From a virus, in the IMG/VR virus record IMGVR_UViG_3300025695_000037, positions 1 through 40,471 of that record: a DNA stretch of 40,471 bases; one strand, written 5' to 3'. The translations under genes and the position numbers were made by a program. Shown here piece after piece: positions 1 through 7,975 of this stretch (positions within the stretch are counted from its first letter, which is position 1; the number at the start of each line of letters is the position of its first letter). The notes beneath the pieces were generated by a model that had not been told where the DNA came from, made no database searches, and was given only the letters and a program-made list of their open reading frames with translations.

Positions 1-58
1 GAAGTCAGTAGATTACAACAAGAAGTCTAAGGCAATTACCGAAGACGATTTATTTTAA
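1..58 (+). CDS. C-terminal tail of an upstream protein (possibly NrdB)
   Basis: An open frame enters from the left edge and stops with TAA at 56-58. The readable end is SVDYNKKSKAITEDDLF. It lies 22 nt before nrdA. An acidic tail ending in a hydrophobic-aromatic residue is typical of class I ribonucleotide reductase small subunits, which dock to the large subunit through it, so an nrdB-nrdA pair is reasonable. The DDLF ending could instead be a sliding-clamp-binding tail like those on other proteins in this window. Only 18 residues are visible, so the identity is a guess and only the reading frame is well supported. Confidence 0.4.
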   Translation, partial: KSVDYNKKSKAITEDDLF

Positions 59-80
59 AACATTAAACACATTAAAATTT

Positions 81-1706
81 ATGGAATACGAAAAGAATTA
101 TTGGCTAAACGAAGACAGTAGAACATTTTTATCTAGAGGATATATTACAGAATCTCCGGAGCAGAGAATTAAAGACATAGCAAATACTGCAGAAAAATAT
201 TTAAAAGTTGAAGGATTTGCAAAGAAGTTTGAAGACTATATGTCAAGAGGATTCTATAGTTTATCAACACCAGTTTGGATTAACTTTGGAAAGGATAAAG
301 GTCTCCCAGTTAGTTGTTATGGAAGCAACGTTGATGATACATTAGATAGTATCTTAAATGGAAGTAGAGAAATTGGAATGATGTCGAAATATGGAGGAGG
401 AACTTCAATTTTCTTAGGAAACATTAGAGCAAGAGGTTCAAGAATTTCTACAGGAGGAACCGCAGATGGACCAGTACACTACGCAAGAATGTACGATACT
501 ACAGTTGATGTATGTAAACAATCAGAGGCAAGAAGAGGAGCATGTGCTGCGTGGTTGCCAATAGAACACGATGATATTTTAGAATTTTTAGATATGGGTT
601 CTGAAGGAAATCCAATTCAAAATTTACAATATGGTATTACAGTCACTGATCAATGGTTGGAGGAGATGAAAGATGGAGACGCAGATAAACGTAAAGTTTG
701 GGCTAAAGTTATTCAAAGACGTAATGAGTTTGGTTTTCCTTATATTATGTTTAAAGATAATTCTAATAATAATTCACCATATAAAGAATTAGGTTTAGAT
801 ATTACAGCATCTAATTTATGTTCTGAGATTCAATTACCAACTGATTCATTCAATTCATTTGTATGTTGTTTAGGATCTATTAATCTACTACATTGGGAAG
901 AAATTAAAGGGACTGATGCGATCGAAACTTATGTACTATTCCTAAATGCAGTTATGGATGAGTTCGTACTTAAATCATATAACATGCCGGGAATGAAAAG
1001 AGCATGGAGATTCGCAAACGATCACAGAGCCCTAGGACTTGGAGTTCTTGGTTATCATTCACTTTTTCAATCTAAATTAATTGAATTTGAATCTTTACAG
1101 GCAAAGGCACTTAACTATGAAATATTCTCAACTCTTAAAGAAAAGAGTGAAGAGGCATCCAGATGGTTACATGATGAAAAAGGTTATAAGTGTATTAGAG
1201 ATGGCTATGCAAATACTACACTAATTGCAATTGCTCCAACAAAATCGAGTTCATTTATTTTAGGACAGGTAAGTATGGGTATAGAGCCAATTAAGTCTAA
1301 TTATTTTATTAAAGATTTGGCCAAGTCAAAAACTATTTATAAGAATCCATTCCTAATAGAGGAATTAGAGAAATATGGTTTAAATACACATGAAGTATGG
1401 GAAGATATTTTAAAGAAGGACGGTTCAGTTCAGCATTTAGATTTTCCAACTAAAGCGGTCTTTAAATCATTTATTGAAATTAGTCCAAGTGAATTAATTT
1501 TACAAGCAGGACAAAGACAACAATTTATTGATCAATCACAATCTTTGAACTTAATGATTCACCCATCTGTGCCAGCAAAAGATATTAATAAGCTTTATTT
1601 GAATGCACACGAATCAGGAGTTAAAACTCTATATTACCAATTTAGTCAAAGTTCGGCACAATCATTTGCAAGAGATATTCTTGAATGTGCAAGTTGTGAA
1701 GGATAA
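81..1706 (+). CDS. nrdA: Class I ribonucleotide reductase large subunit
   Basis: Reduces ribonucleotides to deoxyribonucleotides for phage DNA synthesis, working with a radical-generating small subunit. At 541 residues it is much shorter than usual NrdA/NrdE (about 700-760) and has no N-terminal ATP-cone, so dATP feedback through that domain should be absent. The catalytic set is visible: redox Cys79 (PVSCYG), Asn245-Cys247-Glu249 (NLCSEIQLP), the second redox Cys at 262 or 263 (VCCLGSINL), the radical-transfer pair Tyr518-Tyr519 (LYYQFSQ), and a C-terminal Cys536/Cys539 pair (ECASC) for thioredoxin or glutaredoxin re-reduction. The two tyrosines and the tail cysteines place it in class I, not class II or III. 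The ATG at 81 follows an A-rich leader (ACATTAAAATTT). Confident. Confidence 0.95.
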   Translation: MEYEKNYWLNEDSRTFLSRGYITESPEQRIKDIANTAEKYLKVEGFAKKFEDYMSRGFYSLSTPVWINFGKDKGLPVSCYGSNVDDTLDSILNGSREIGMMSKYGGGTSIFLGNIRARGSRISTGGTADGPVHYARMYDTTVDVCKQSEARRGACAAWLPIEHDDILEFLDMGSEGNPIQNLQYGITVTDQWLEEMKDGDADKRKVWAKVIQRRNEFGFPYIMFKDNSNNNSPYKELGLDITASNLCSEIQLPTDSFNSFVCCLGSINLLHWEEIKGTDAIETYVLFLNAVMDEFVLKSYNMPGMKRAWRFANDHRALGLGVLGYHSLFQSKLIEFESLQAKALNYEIFSTLKEKSEEASRWLHDEKGYKCIRDGYANTTLIAIAPTKSSSFILGQVSMGIEPIKSNYFIKDLAKSKTIYKNPFLIEELEKYGLNTHEVWEDILKKDGSVQHLDFPTKAVFKSFIEISPSELILQAGQRQQFIDQSQSLNLMIHPSVPAKDINKLYLNAHESGVKTLYYQFSQSSAQSFARDILECASCEG

Positions 1707-1797
1707 GATATCCGGTGGTATGAAATAGGACCACATTTTAGGACCGTTATAGTTAACGGGTTGGCAGAGAAAGTTCGCTACTATCTCTGCCTTTTTT
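1707..1797 (+). ncRNA. Structured RNA downstream of nrdA
   Basis: The segment after the nrdA stop folds into three consecutive hairpins. They are GTGGT (1715-1719) with ACCAC (1730-1734), a perfect CCGTTA (1744-1749) with TAACGG (1754-1759) around a TAGT loop, and a terminator stem. Three hairpins in about 80 nt is more structure than a simple terminator needs. I do not recognise an Rfam family, and it is not a tRNA (no T-loop or cloverleaf). It could be a 3' UTR element protecting nrdA mRNA or a small RNA released by processing. That it is a functional RNA is inference. Confidence 0.35.
1763..1797 (+). terminator. Rho-independent terminator after nrdA
   Basis: A perfect 8-bp stem GGCAGAGA (1763-1770) / TCTCTGCC (1784-1791) with a 13-nt loop is followed directly by six T residues (1792-1797). 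It ends the nrdA transcription unit before the clamp promoter. Confidence 0.9.
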
Positions 1798-1831
1798 ATG
1801 TCTAATATTAAGTGAAACAAACCAATATTTC

Positions 1832-1846
1832 CATATATAATACTTA
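1832..1846 (+). promoter_or_regulatory. Candidate promoter for the clamp gene
   Basis: CATATATAATACTTA lies 38 nt before the clamp start and just after the nrdA terminator, so a new promoter is needed here. Its 13-mer TATATAATACTTA recurs exactly at 21805-21817, 30 nt before the clamp-loader gene gp44. It lacks the leading GA of the motif at structural genes, so it may represent an earlier promoter class. Confidence 0.5.
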
Positions 1847-1869
1847 AATCATTAATATTAAATAAAAAC

Positions 1870-2625
1870 ATGAAGATTAGCATTAACAAAGTAAATCAAA
1901 CGAATTTTATTAATTTCGTTAACAGACTTAAAGTGATTGATACATTCATTTACTTTAAAATTAAAGACGGTGTTGTTCAAGCATCTGCGTATTTACCACA
2001 AAGAGACGCGGTAAAACATCACAGACTTCCATTAGGAGAAGTATTTCAAATCGAAGAAGGAAACATCACAACCGACAAAGAATTAAAAATTGCTTTCTTC
2101 GATGCTACTCGTTTAACAGAAGCATTTAAGCAATTTGATAATGGTTCTATTCAAGCTGAGGTAGAATTCTTAGAAAATGATGAAGATTGTGTTGCTACTG
2201 AATTTAAAATTTTTAATGATGAATTAGAAATTAAATTAGCCTGTTCCGAGCCATCTTTAGGATACAAAGACCTTACAGATTCTCAAATTCAAGGAATCTT
2301 TAATATAGATTCACCAGACTATGTGTTTGATATGGATTTCTCTACAACTTCTAAAGTTCGTAATCTTTTTGGATTGGATAAAGAGGAAACATTCTCAATC
2401 AGTGCAAATGGAGATGGTGTAAGAATGAAAGGAAAAACTTACAACATGTTAGTTACTCCAGATTATGAAGGAGGTAGACCCGGTATTGTTACATTATTTA
2501 AAAAATATTTAAACCTTTTAGACAGAGAAGATTATTCTGCAAATGTTATGGGTAATAGAGTTGTTTTAAGATCAAAGGATTCTGAAACATTATTAACTAT
2601 TGCAACATGTCAAACCGCTGAATAA
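1870..2625 (+). CDS. 45: Sliding clamp, gp45-like DNA polymerase processivity factor
   Basis: A 251-residue protein, slightly longer than T4 gp45 (228), with the alternating beta-strand pattern of sliding clamps and an acidic overall character. It would form a trimeric ring that tethers the polymerase and, in T4-like phages, also activates late transcription with gp55 and gp33. There is no catalytic motif to check. The call rests on length, fold-like pattern (for example the strands around IDTFIYFKIKDGVVQASAYL), and position 3 nt upstream of the polymerase fragment. It begins a replication operon with its own promoter after a terminator. Fairly sure, though clamps diverge strongly in sequence. 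Confidence 0.7.
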   Translation: MKISINKVNQTNFINFVNRLKVIDTFIYFKIKDGVVQASAYLPQRDAVKHHRLPLGEVFQIEEGNITTDKELKIAFFDATRLTEAFKQFDNGSIQAEVEFLENDEDCVATEFKIFNDELEIKLACSEPSLGYKDLTDSQIQGIFNIDSPDYVFDMDFSTTSKVRNLFGLDKEETFSISANGDGVRMKGKTYNMLVTPDYEGGRPGIVTLFKKYLNLLDREDYSANVMGNRVVLRSKDSETLLTIATCQTAE

Positions 2626-2628
2626 ACT

Positions 2629-3825
2629 ATGAATATCGAAGAATTAATAAATAAGCCAGAAAATGATCTAACCCAAGATGAAATAAAAGTCTTGGTAGAT
2701 CATTATTCAACATTGTCTTCAAAATATACTGCATATGAGCAGGCAGTTAAGGTAATGCTTAACTCTATTTATGGAGCCTTCGGTAATAAATGGTTTCACT
2801 TTTTTAATATAGACATCGCAGAATCGATCACATTACAGGGTCAATCTGCGATTCTATATTCTGAAAAGATTCTTAATAAGTATTTTCAGGAGTTTTGGCA
2901 TAAAGATACTGCGGTTCATGATTATTTTAAAATAAGCATTAAAAATAAACTGGTAAGACCATCAGTTGTTTATATCGATACTGACTCATGTTATGTTCAA
3001 TTCGAAGAGATGTATGAATCTATTGAATGGTTAGAAGAAAAACTTCCAATCGATCAATTTATTATGAAATTGTACAAGTTCAGGATCAATGATTATATCA
3101 CAAAGTGTATGCAAAAATACGCTGAAGTAACTAACACTGAAAACTTTTTGTTCTTTGAATTAGAAACAATTGCCTATTCAGGAATCTGGCTAGCAAAGAA
3201 AAAGTATTTGCAAAACATTGCTTGGGAAGACAAACTTGAAATCAATGATAGATACCCTTCTCTTAAAAAGATTAAGACGATTGGATTTGATACAATTCAA
3301 AGTTCAACTCCAGCGCTTGCAAGAAAGCATTTAACTGAAGCCTTAAAATTAATTCTATCTGAAAAACCAACAGCCATTTTATTAAAAAAGTTGGTTGATT
3401 ATTTAAAAAATTGTAAGAAAGAGTTTAAATTAGCTAATATTGACGAGATTTGTTTTAACAAGAGAACAAATAACATTGAAAAATATATTGTAGATGATAC
3501 TATTGAATTTCAATATGGATTAAAATGTCCTCCAAATGTAAAGGCAGCAGGATTTTATAACTTCTTAATGAATACTAATAAGAAGTATAAAAATAAGTAC
3601 AAAATGATTGGAAACGGCGAGAAGTTAAAATTATATCACTGTAAACATGCAACTTGTGAAATTTTTGCATATCAGCCAGGTTCACATCCTTATGAAATTG
3701 CACCCCCAGTTGATTATGAATTACAATTTGAAAAGAGTGTTATTGACCCATTAAATAGAGTTCTTACTTGTGTAGGTTTACAAACATTAAACAGAAACTT
3801 AATTTATTCAACATCACTATTTTAA
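2629..3825 (+). CDS. 43: DNA polymerase family B, C-terminal half (split gp43)
   Basis: This carries the palm/fingers and thumb portion of a family B replicative polymerase. Motif B is at residues 41-49 (KVMLNSIYG) and motif C at 115-120 (YIDTDS), holding two metal-binding aspartates. The fragment matches roughly the last 385 residues of T4 gp43 (898 in all). The 3'-5' exonuclease domain and motif A (DxxSLYPS) are absent here and from the rest of the window. Its own ATG sits 4 nt after the clamp stop, so it looks like a deliberate separate gene, not decay. The C-terminus (NRNLIYSTSLF) resembles the clamp-binding tail of gp43. Activity would require the N-terminal half from elsewhere. Split gp43 genes are known in some T4-like phages. 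Confidence 0.9.
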   Translation: MNIEELINKPENDLTQDEIKVLVDHYSTLSSKYTAYEQAVKVMLNSIYGAFGNKWFHFFNIDIAESITLQGQSAILYSEKILNKYFQEFWHKDTAVHDYFKISIKNKLVRPSVVYIDTDSCYVQFEEMYESIEWLEEKLPIDQFIMKLYKFRINDYITKCMQKYAEVTNTENFLFFELETIAYSGIWLAKKKYLQNIAWEDKLEINDRYPSLKKIKTIGFDTIQSSTPALARKHLTEALKLILSEKPTAILLKKLVDYLKNCKKEFKLANIDEICFNKRTNNIEKYIVDDTIEFQYGLKCPPNVKAAGFYNFLMNTNKKYKNKYKMIGNGEKLKLYHCKHATCEIFAYQPGSHPYEIAPPVDYELQFEKSVIDPLNRVLTCVGLQTLNRNLIYSTSLF

Positions 3826-3827
3826 TT

Positions 3828-4019
3828 ATGAAAATAACACATGACCAAATCATAAAACTGGTAAAACAACATCCAAATGATGCAGCTCTAGGAGGTGCTA
3901 TTAGGGAACTTGTAATTAAATCGCAAAATGCAAACGAAGTATTTGTAGATCCAGCACAGATAAATTTACTAGATTCAATTAATGAAGTAACACAAAATAA
4001 TGGAGGGATTAGATTATAA
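3828..4019 (+). CDS. Small hypothetical protein
   Basis: A 63-residue protein starting MKITHDQIIKLVKQHPND, 2 nt after the polymerase stop; the frame extends further upstream, but that would overlap the polymerase gene. It is mostly helical in character, with no cysteine cluster or membrane segment. The next gene starts inside its last 20 bases, so the two are probably translationally coupled. It sits between polymerase and UvsX, so a replication or recombination accessory role is possible. I do not recognise the family. Confidence 0.6.
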   Translation: MKITHDQIIKLVKQHPNDAALGGAIRELVIKSQNANEVFVDPAQINLLDSINEVTQNNGGIRL

Positions 4020-4188
4020 CACACTAGATGATGATCAAAAAGAGTTTGTGCATCATTATAAAAAAATTCATGATAGACTTAAAGTTCTTCAGAAGAGTAT
4101 GGATTCAATCCAGACCGAAACTAAAGAACTCATTGATGAACTAACAGAATTAAGAAAAAAAGAAACAAAAATATTTAACAATGGCTAA
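4000..4188 (+). CDS. Small coiled-coil protein upstream of uvsX
   Basis: A 62-residue, highly charged protein (DDDQKEFVHHYKKIHDRLKV, then KELIDELTELRKKE) with heptad-like spacing suggesting one long helix or coiled coil. Its start overlaps the previous gene by 20 nt and its end overlaps uvsX by 8 nt, indicating coupled translation in the operon. Function unknown. A partner or modulator of UvsX or the polymerase is only a guess from position. Confidence 0.6.
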   Translation: MEGLDYNTLDDDQKEFVHHYKKIHDRLKVLQKSMDSIQTETKELIDELTELRKKETKIFNNG

Positions 4189-5293
4189 AAAAGATTTTAC
4201 ATTCGATGACTTAAATAATGAGTTATCAAACTTAAATCCACTAGGTTCTGTAATGAACCAATCAAACTTTTCTGAAGTTACCGAATGGATTCATACTGGA
4301 AACTATCATTTAAATGCATGCGTTAGCGGCTCTCTCTTTGGAGGATGGCCAAACAATAGAAGTTGTTCAATTGCTGGACCTTCAGGAACTGGTAAAACTT
4401 TCTTGATGCTAAACTCAGTGAGAGAGGCAATTAACATGGGTTATAGTGTAATTTACTATGATTCTGAAGCTGCAGTTGACAAGGAACAAATGGAAAAGTT
4501 TGGTATTGATACAACTAAAGTAAACTATCAACCAATGAATACTGTTCAAGACTTTAGAACTTCAGTTACTACGATTACTCAAAAAATGCAAGAGGTTAAG
4601 CGTAGAGGTGGAGATATTCCTAAAATCATGATCGTTTTAGATAGTGCTGGTAACCTAGCAACTCAAAAAGAAATTGATGATGCTGCAAGTGGAAGTGAAA
4701 AAGCGGATATGACCCGTTCCAAAATTCTTAAGTCAATCTTTAGAATTATTATGACACCTCTTGCTGATTTAAAGATTCCTTTCTTATTTACAAACCACAC
4801 ATATCAGACACAAGATTTTATATCACGTCAAATTGCTGGAGGTGGTACTGGACCACAGTATGCGGCTTCAATAGTTCTTATGTTAAATAAGGCTCAATTG
4901 AAGGACGGAGCTGATAAAGTTGGTATCATTGTAACGGCAAAACCTGATAAGAATAGATTCGCTAAACCAACGCCAATCAAATTTCACTTAAACTTTAGTG
5001 AAGGTATGAATCCATATGTCGGACTTGAACAGTATGCAACCTGGGATATTTGTGGAATTACTAAAGGTTCAATTGAAAAGGGTAAGAAAGTTCCTAAAGC
5101 AAGTGCTAGAGGTTGGATCTGTGAACACCTTGACGAAGCTGTACCTAATAAAGATTTTTTCACAGCTAAAGTATTTACTCAAGAAGTTTTAGAAAGAATC
5201 GAAAAACATATTCAACCAATATTTAACTACAATAGCGAGTCATCTAGCATGGATATTGAAGAAATGTTAAACGAAACAGAGAACGCTGAGTAA
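4181..5293 (+). CDS. uvsX: UvsX RecA-like recombinase
   Basis: A strand-exchange ATPase that coats single-stranded DNA and drives recombination-dependent replication and repair. Length 370 (T4 UvsX 391). Walker A is at 66-73 (GPSGTGKT), the likely catalytic Glu96 is in YYDSEAAVD, and Walker B is at 150-154 (MIVLD). The segment AGGGTGPQYAAS matches the DNA-binding L2 and following region of UvsX/RecA proteins. The acidic C-terminus (MDIEEMLNETENAE) is typical of RecA-fold proteins that regulate filament formation. It lies upstream of the gp41 helicase and the gp47/46 pair that make recombination substrates. Confident. Confidence 0.95.
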   Translation: MAKKDFTFDDLNNELSNLNPLGSVMNQSNFSEVTEWIHTGNYHLNACVSGSLFGGWPNNRSCSIAGPSGTGKTFLMLNSVREAINMGYSVIYYDSEAAVDKEQMEKFGIDTTKVNYQPMNTVQDFRTSVTTITQKMQEVKRRGGDIPKIMIVLDSAGNLATQKEIDDAASGSEKADMTRSKILKSIFRIIMTPLADLKIPFLFTNHTYQTQDFISRQIAGGGTGPQYAASIVLMLNKAQLKDGADKVGIIVTAKPDKNRFAKPTPIKFHLNFSEGMNPYVGLEQYATWDICGITKGSIEKGKKVPKASARGWICEHLDEAVPNKDFFTAKVFTQEVLERIEKHIQPIFNYNSESSSMDIEEMLNETENAE

Positions 5294-5604
5294 TGGAATT
5301 AAACATCGGAAAACTAACTGAAGATAAGTTGCCCATCAAATATATTCTTGGAATTCAAGAGGAACTTGATGGGTTTCCTAATGCATTTGATATTATTCAC
5401 ATCTATGCAACCGAAACTTTAAAAAGACCTGACCGTCCTAGAAATAATTTTACAAAACATTCATTAATTAATTATCATTCTAATGGTAATGTTGAGAATG
5501 CTGAAAAAGGATTAGAACAAGCAATCCAATTAGGACTAATAGAACAAACAAGTTTTGAAGAGGGCAAAGAAGCATACTCTATAAAAATAAACCCATACCA
5601 ATGA
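5293..5604 (+). CDS. Small hypothetical protein in the uvsX operon
   Basis: A 103-residue protein joined to uvsX by a TAATG stop/start overlap and to the next gene by an ATGA overlap. Charged and helical with a short hydrophobic C-terminal part (QAIQLGLIEQTSF...YSIKINPYQ); the pattern would fit a winged-helix-like fold but no motif proves it. It is co-translated with recombination genes. No family recognised. Confidence 0.6.
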   Translation: MELNIGKLTEDKLPIKYILGIQEELDGFPNAFDIIHIYATETLKRPDRPRNNFTKHSLINYHSNGNVENAEKGLEQAIQLGLIEQTSFEEGKEAYSIKINPYQ

Positions 5605-6173
5605 TAGCAGTATTTGACGACTTTATTACAGACGAAAACTTATTAAAAGAAATAGCAGAAGACACTGCATTCTTTCAAGATCCAGGTGTATATTATTACT
5701 GGAAAGCATGGTGGAATAGTGAAGCAAATTCAACTAAGAAAAAAATAATTGAATATGTTTGGAGATACAATTATCCCCTAAGCAATATTTATGATATTGA
5801 TGGTTTTGAATATTGGACAGGAGTTCAAGAGGCAGATCCAAATGGTAGATTTAGAGACTATTTAGAAATGCATTATGACGATGATGTTGCCTATAGACAA
5901 AAAACCGGCGATAGGATGAGCCCTGTAATTGGTTGTGTTTACTATCCAATTGGTTCTGAATTCACTGGAGGAGCACTTAATGTATATACTGATGGTGAAG
6001 ATAAACAACCAGAAGTTATCCTATGTAGACCAAATAGATTAATTATATTTGATGCAGGATATGTTCCCCATCGAGTTGATAAAGTCTTAACAGGAACAAG
6101 AAGAGCCTTGGCATTTAATCTATGGGGCAAGGAACCATATTCTCAGACAAATGGTATATTCAAATCAGAATAA
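5601..6173 (+). CDS. 2-oxoglutarate/Fe(II)-dependent dioxygenase, prolyl-4-hydroxylase type
   Basis: A non-haem iron oxygenase that couples 2-oxoglutarate decarboxylation to hydroxylation of a protein or nucleic-acid substrate. The iron triad is visible: His91-x-Asp93 (EMHYDDD) and His157 (YVPHRVD), with Arg167 or Arg168 (GTRRAL) placed to bind 2-oxoglutarate. The strand pattern VIGCVYYP...FTGGALNVY is typical of the P4H-like double-stranded beta helix. Length 190 fits a single catalytic domain. It sits between uvsX and the gp41 helicase in overlapping genes, so it would be made with the replisome. Such enzymes are frequent in marine T4-like phages, but the substrate is unknown. Confidence 0.85.
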   Translation: MIAVFDDFITDENLLKEIAEDTAFFQDPGVYYYWKAWWNSEANSTKKKIIEYVWRYNYPLSNIYDIDGFEYWTGVQEADPNGRFRDYLEMHYDDDVAYRQKTGDRMSPVIGCVYYPIGSEFTGGALNVYTDGEDKQPEVILCRPNRLIIFDAGYVPHRVDKVLTGTRRALAFNLWGKEPYSQTNGIFKSE

Positions 6174-6217
6174 ACTAATTAGTATCTTTTAATATAACTT
6201 GTATAAAAAAATAATAC

Positions 6218-7531
6218 ATGAAATTCGGACCAGAATTTGAAAAAATATTCTTTAAATTATCTTTAGCTAAGCCTAAATACTTAGATAAAATTCAAAAAGG
6301 ATTTTACACATCAGAAGAGATTGATGTAATGAATGTCCTAGCTAAGAAGTTTTATGATAAATTTCATGAGTCTCCTTCTAGAGATCAAATGACTTTATTG
6401 GTTAATAGCCCTAAAGTAAAAGAAAAGGTTGAAGATTCATTAATGGATCTTGTATATAATACAGATCTTACACAATATGATGATGAGTGGTTAACTTCAA
6501 CTATTGAATCATGGATCAAATGGAAAAACTTTGATGCAACTCTTTTTGATACAATAGAATATATCAAGACCACTGATGTTAATCCTGATAATGTAGAGTC
6601 AATCATTTCTAAAGTTAAAGGATTAATTAATGATCGAAACTCTATTGTATTTAATTCTGATATAGGATTAGATTTCTTTAATGCCGAAGATCACTACCAT
6701 GAAAACAGAGAAAAGGTAAGCTCAGGGTATTTGTTTCTAGATAGATTACTTTCAGGTGGATACGACAAAGACGGGTCACTTGTAGTTTATGTTGGAGAAC
6801 AAAACATCGGTAAATCTATATACTTAGCAAACGATGCTGCTAATTTTGTTAAAATGGGTGTTAACACTGCATTTGTTTCAGCGGAAATGGCAGCTCATAA
6901 AGTTCTTAAAAGAATTGGAGCAAACCTTTTAACTATTCCAATGAATGAATACGACCAAAAGGCTAAGAATAAAGATTTAATAAAAAGAAAACTTGAGAGC
7001 GTTGGAGACGGTTTAACACCACCAGGACAATTGTTTGTTAAGCAATTCCCAACATCACAAGCAACTGTACCAGATATTGAAGCCTATTTAAAACAAATTG
7101 AAGAGGAGAGAAAAATAAAACTTGGGTGCATAGTGATTGACTATATTAATATCCTTGCAAATTATAGAAATCTAAACTCTGAAAATATGTACTTAAAGAT
7201 TAAGCAAATTGCCGAAGATTTGCGTGCGATGGGTGTTAGAAATGGGTGGTTAATAGTTACAGCAACTCAGATTAACCGTAATAATTACAACTCAAGTGAC
7301 ATTGGAATGGGAGACGTTGCAGAATCTGCAGGGCTTTCACACACAGCTGATTTGATGCTTGGTATTATTCAAGATGATATGATGCGAGCCTCTAATGAGT
7401 ATTGGTTAAAAATATTAAAGATTAGAGATGGAGAAGGTAAAGGTGTTAAGTGTAAATTAGACATCAATTATAATTACATGAGACTTCATGAAACAGACGA
7501 GGTTTCCAATTCAAATATACACAGCTTATAA
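6218..7531 (+). CDS. 41: Replicative DNA helicase, gp41-like (DnaB family)
   Basis: A hexameric 5'-3' helicase that unwinds DNA at the fork. Length 437 (T4 gp41 475). An N-terminal helical domain (about 1-140) precedes the RecA-like motor. Walker A is at 193-200 (GEQNIGKS), the H1a-type glutamate region is SAEMAAHKV, and Walker B is at 304-308 (CIVID). ATATQINRNNY resembles the DnaB H3/glutamine switch. It has a 44-nt upstream gap (6174-6217) with an AT-rich stretch but no clear GATATATAA motif. It overlaps the next gene through TAATG. No primase gene (gp61) is seen in this window. Confident. Confidence 0.92.
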   Translation: MKFGPEFEKIFFKLSLAKPKYLDKIQKGFYTSEEIDVMNVLAKKFYDKFHESPSRDQMTLLVNSPKVKEKVEDSLMDLVYNTDLTQYDDEWLTSTIESWIKWKNFDATLFDTIEYIKTTDVNPDNVESIISKVKGLINDRNSIVFNSDIGLDFFNAEDHYHENREKVSSGYLFLDRLLSGGYDKDGSLVVYVGEQNIGKSIYLANDAANFVKMGVNTAFVSAEMAAHKVLKRIGANLLTIPMNEYDQKAKNKDLIKRKLESVGDGLTPPGQLFVKQFPTSQATVPDIEAYLKQIEEERKIKLGCIVIDYINILANYRNLNSENMYLKIKQIAEDLRAMGVRNGWLIVTATQINRNNYNSSDIGMGDVAESAGLSHTADLMLGIIQDDMMRASNEYWLKILKIRDGEGKGVKCKLDINYNYMRLHETDEVSNSNIHSL

Positions 7532-7974
7532 TGAGAACAAAAAGAGATAAAATATTCGACAATACATTTGAAGACGGCGATTTTGAAATGGATGCAACAC
7601 TTAAATTTGAAGTTGCTCCAAGCTACTTAGATAATAGAGATGAAGAGGATAAAATTGAATCAGCGATCATAAGAGATACAATTCATGAATTAATATTAGC
7701 ATCTAGATTTAAACAGTTTAATACAATTGATGATTTTCAGCAAACTGTAAAATTAAAAAAGATAGAAATTAATGAAGTTTATGAGTATATTTCAGATGAG
7801 ATGAGATCAGATCATTCCATTATTGAAATTTATTCAGAACTATGTGATTACTTTAATATTAATCCAACTAAGTTTTACGCTTCTCTGGGTAATAAATTCA
7901 AAGAGGAGTTAATAGATGCTCTTGATAAAAAAACAAATGTGCTTAAGAAGAAGAATATAAATAAATTATTCTAA
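7531..7974 (+). CDS. 33: gp33-like late transcription coactivator (probable)
   Basis: A 147-residue acidic protein (T4 gp33 is 112). The region IIEIYSELCDYFNINPTKFY, followed by NKFKEELIDAL, has the pattern of the T4-family late promoter accessory protein (a helix with a C-E-like pair, then a short loop, then a helix ending in acidic-hydrophobic residues). It ends NINKLF, a plausible clamp-binding tail as expected for gp33, which bridges RNA polymerase and gp45. It overlaps gp41 by TAATG and is followed 1 nt later by gp47. The evidence is pattern similarity plus the tail, so I hold this at moderate confidence. Confidence 0.5.
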   Translation: MRTKRDKIFDNTFEDGDFEMDATLKFEVAPSYLDNRDEEDKIESAIIRDTIHELILASRFKQFNTIDDFQQTVKLKKIEINEVYEYISDEMRSDHSIIEIYSELCDYFNINPTKFYASLGNKFKEELIDALDKKTNVLKKKNINKLF

Positions 7975-7975
7975 T

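Noticed and set aside
1707-1797. tRNA or known riboswitch after nrdA
   Set aside because: No cloverleaf, T-loop (TTCRANNC) or CCA-type acceptor is present, and I cannot match it to a riboswitch consensus; kept only as a structured RNA candidate.
3768-3827. Upstream start for the 63-residue protein at 3828
   Set aside because: It would overlap the polymerase 3' end, and the added residues look like a shadow of that gene.
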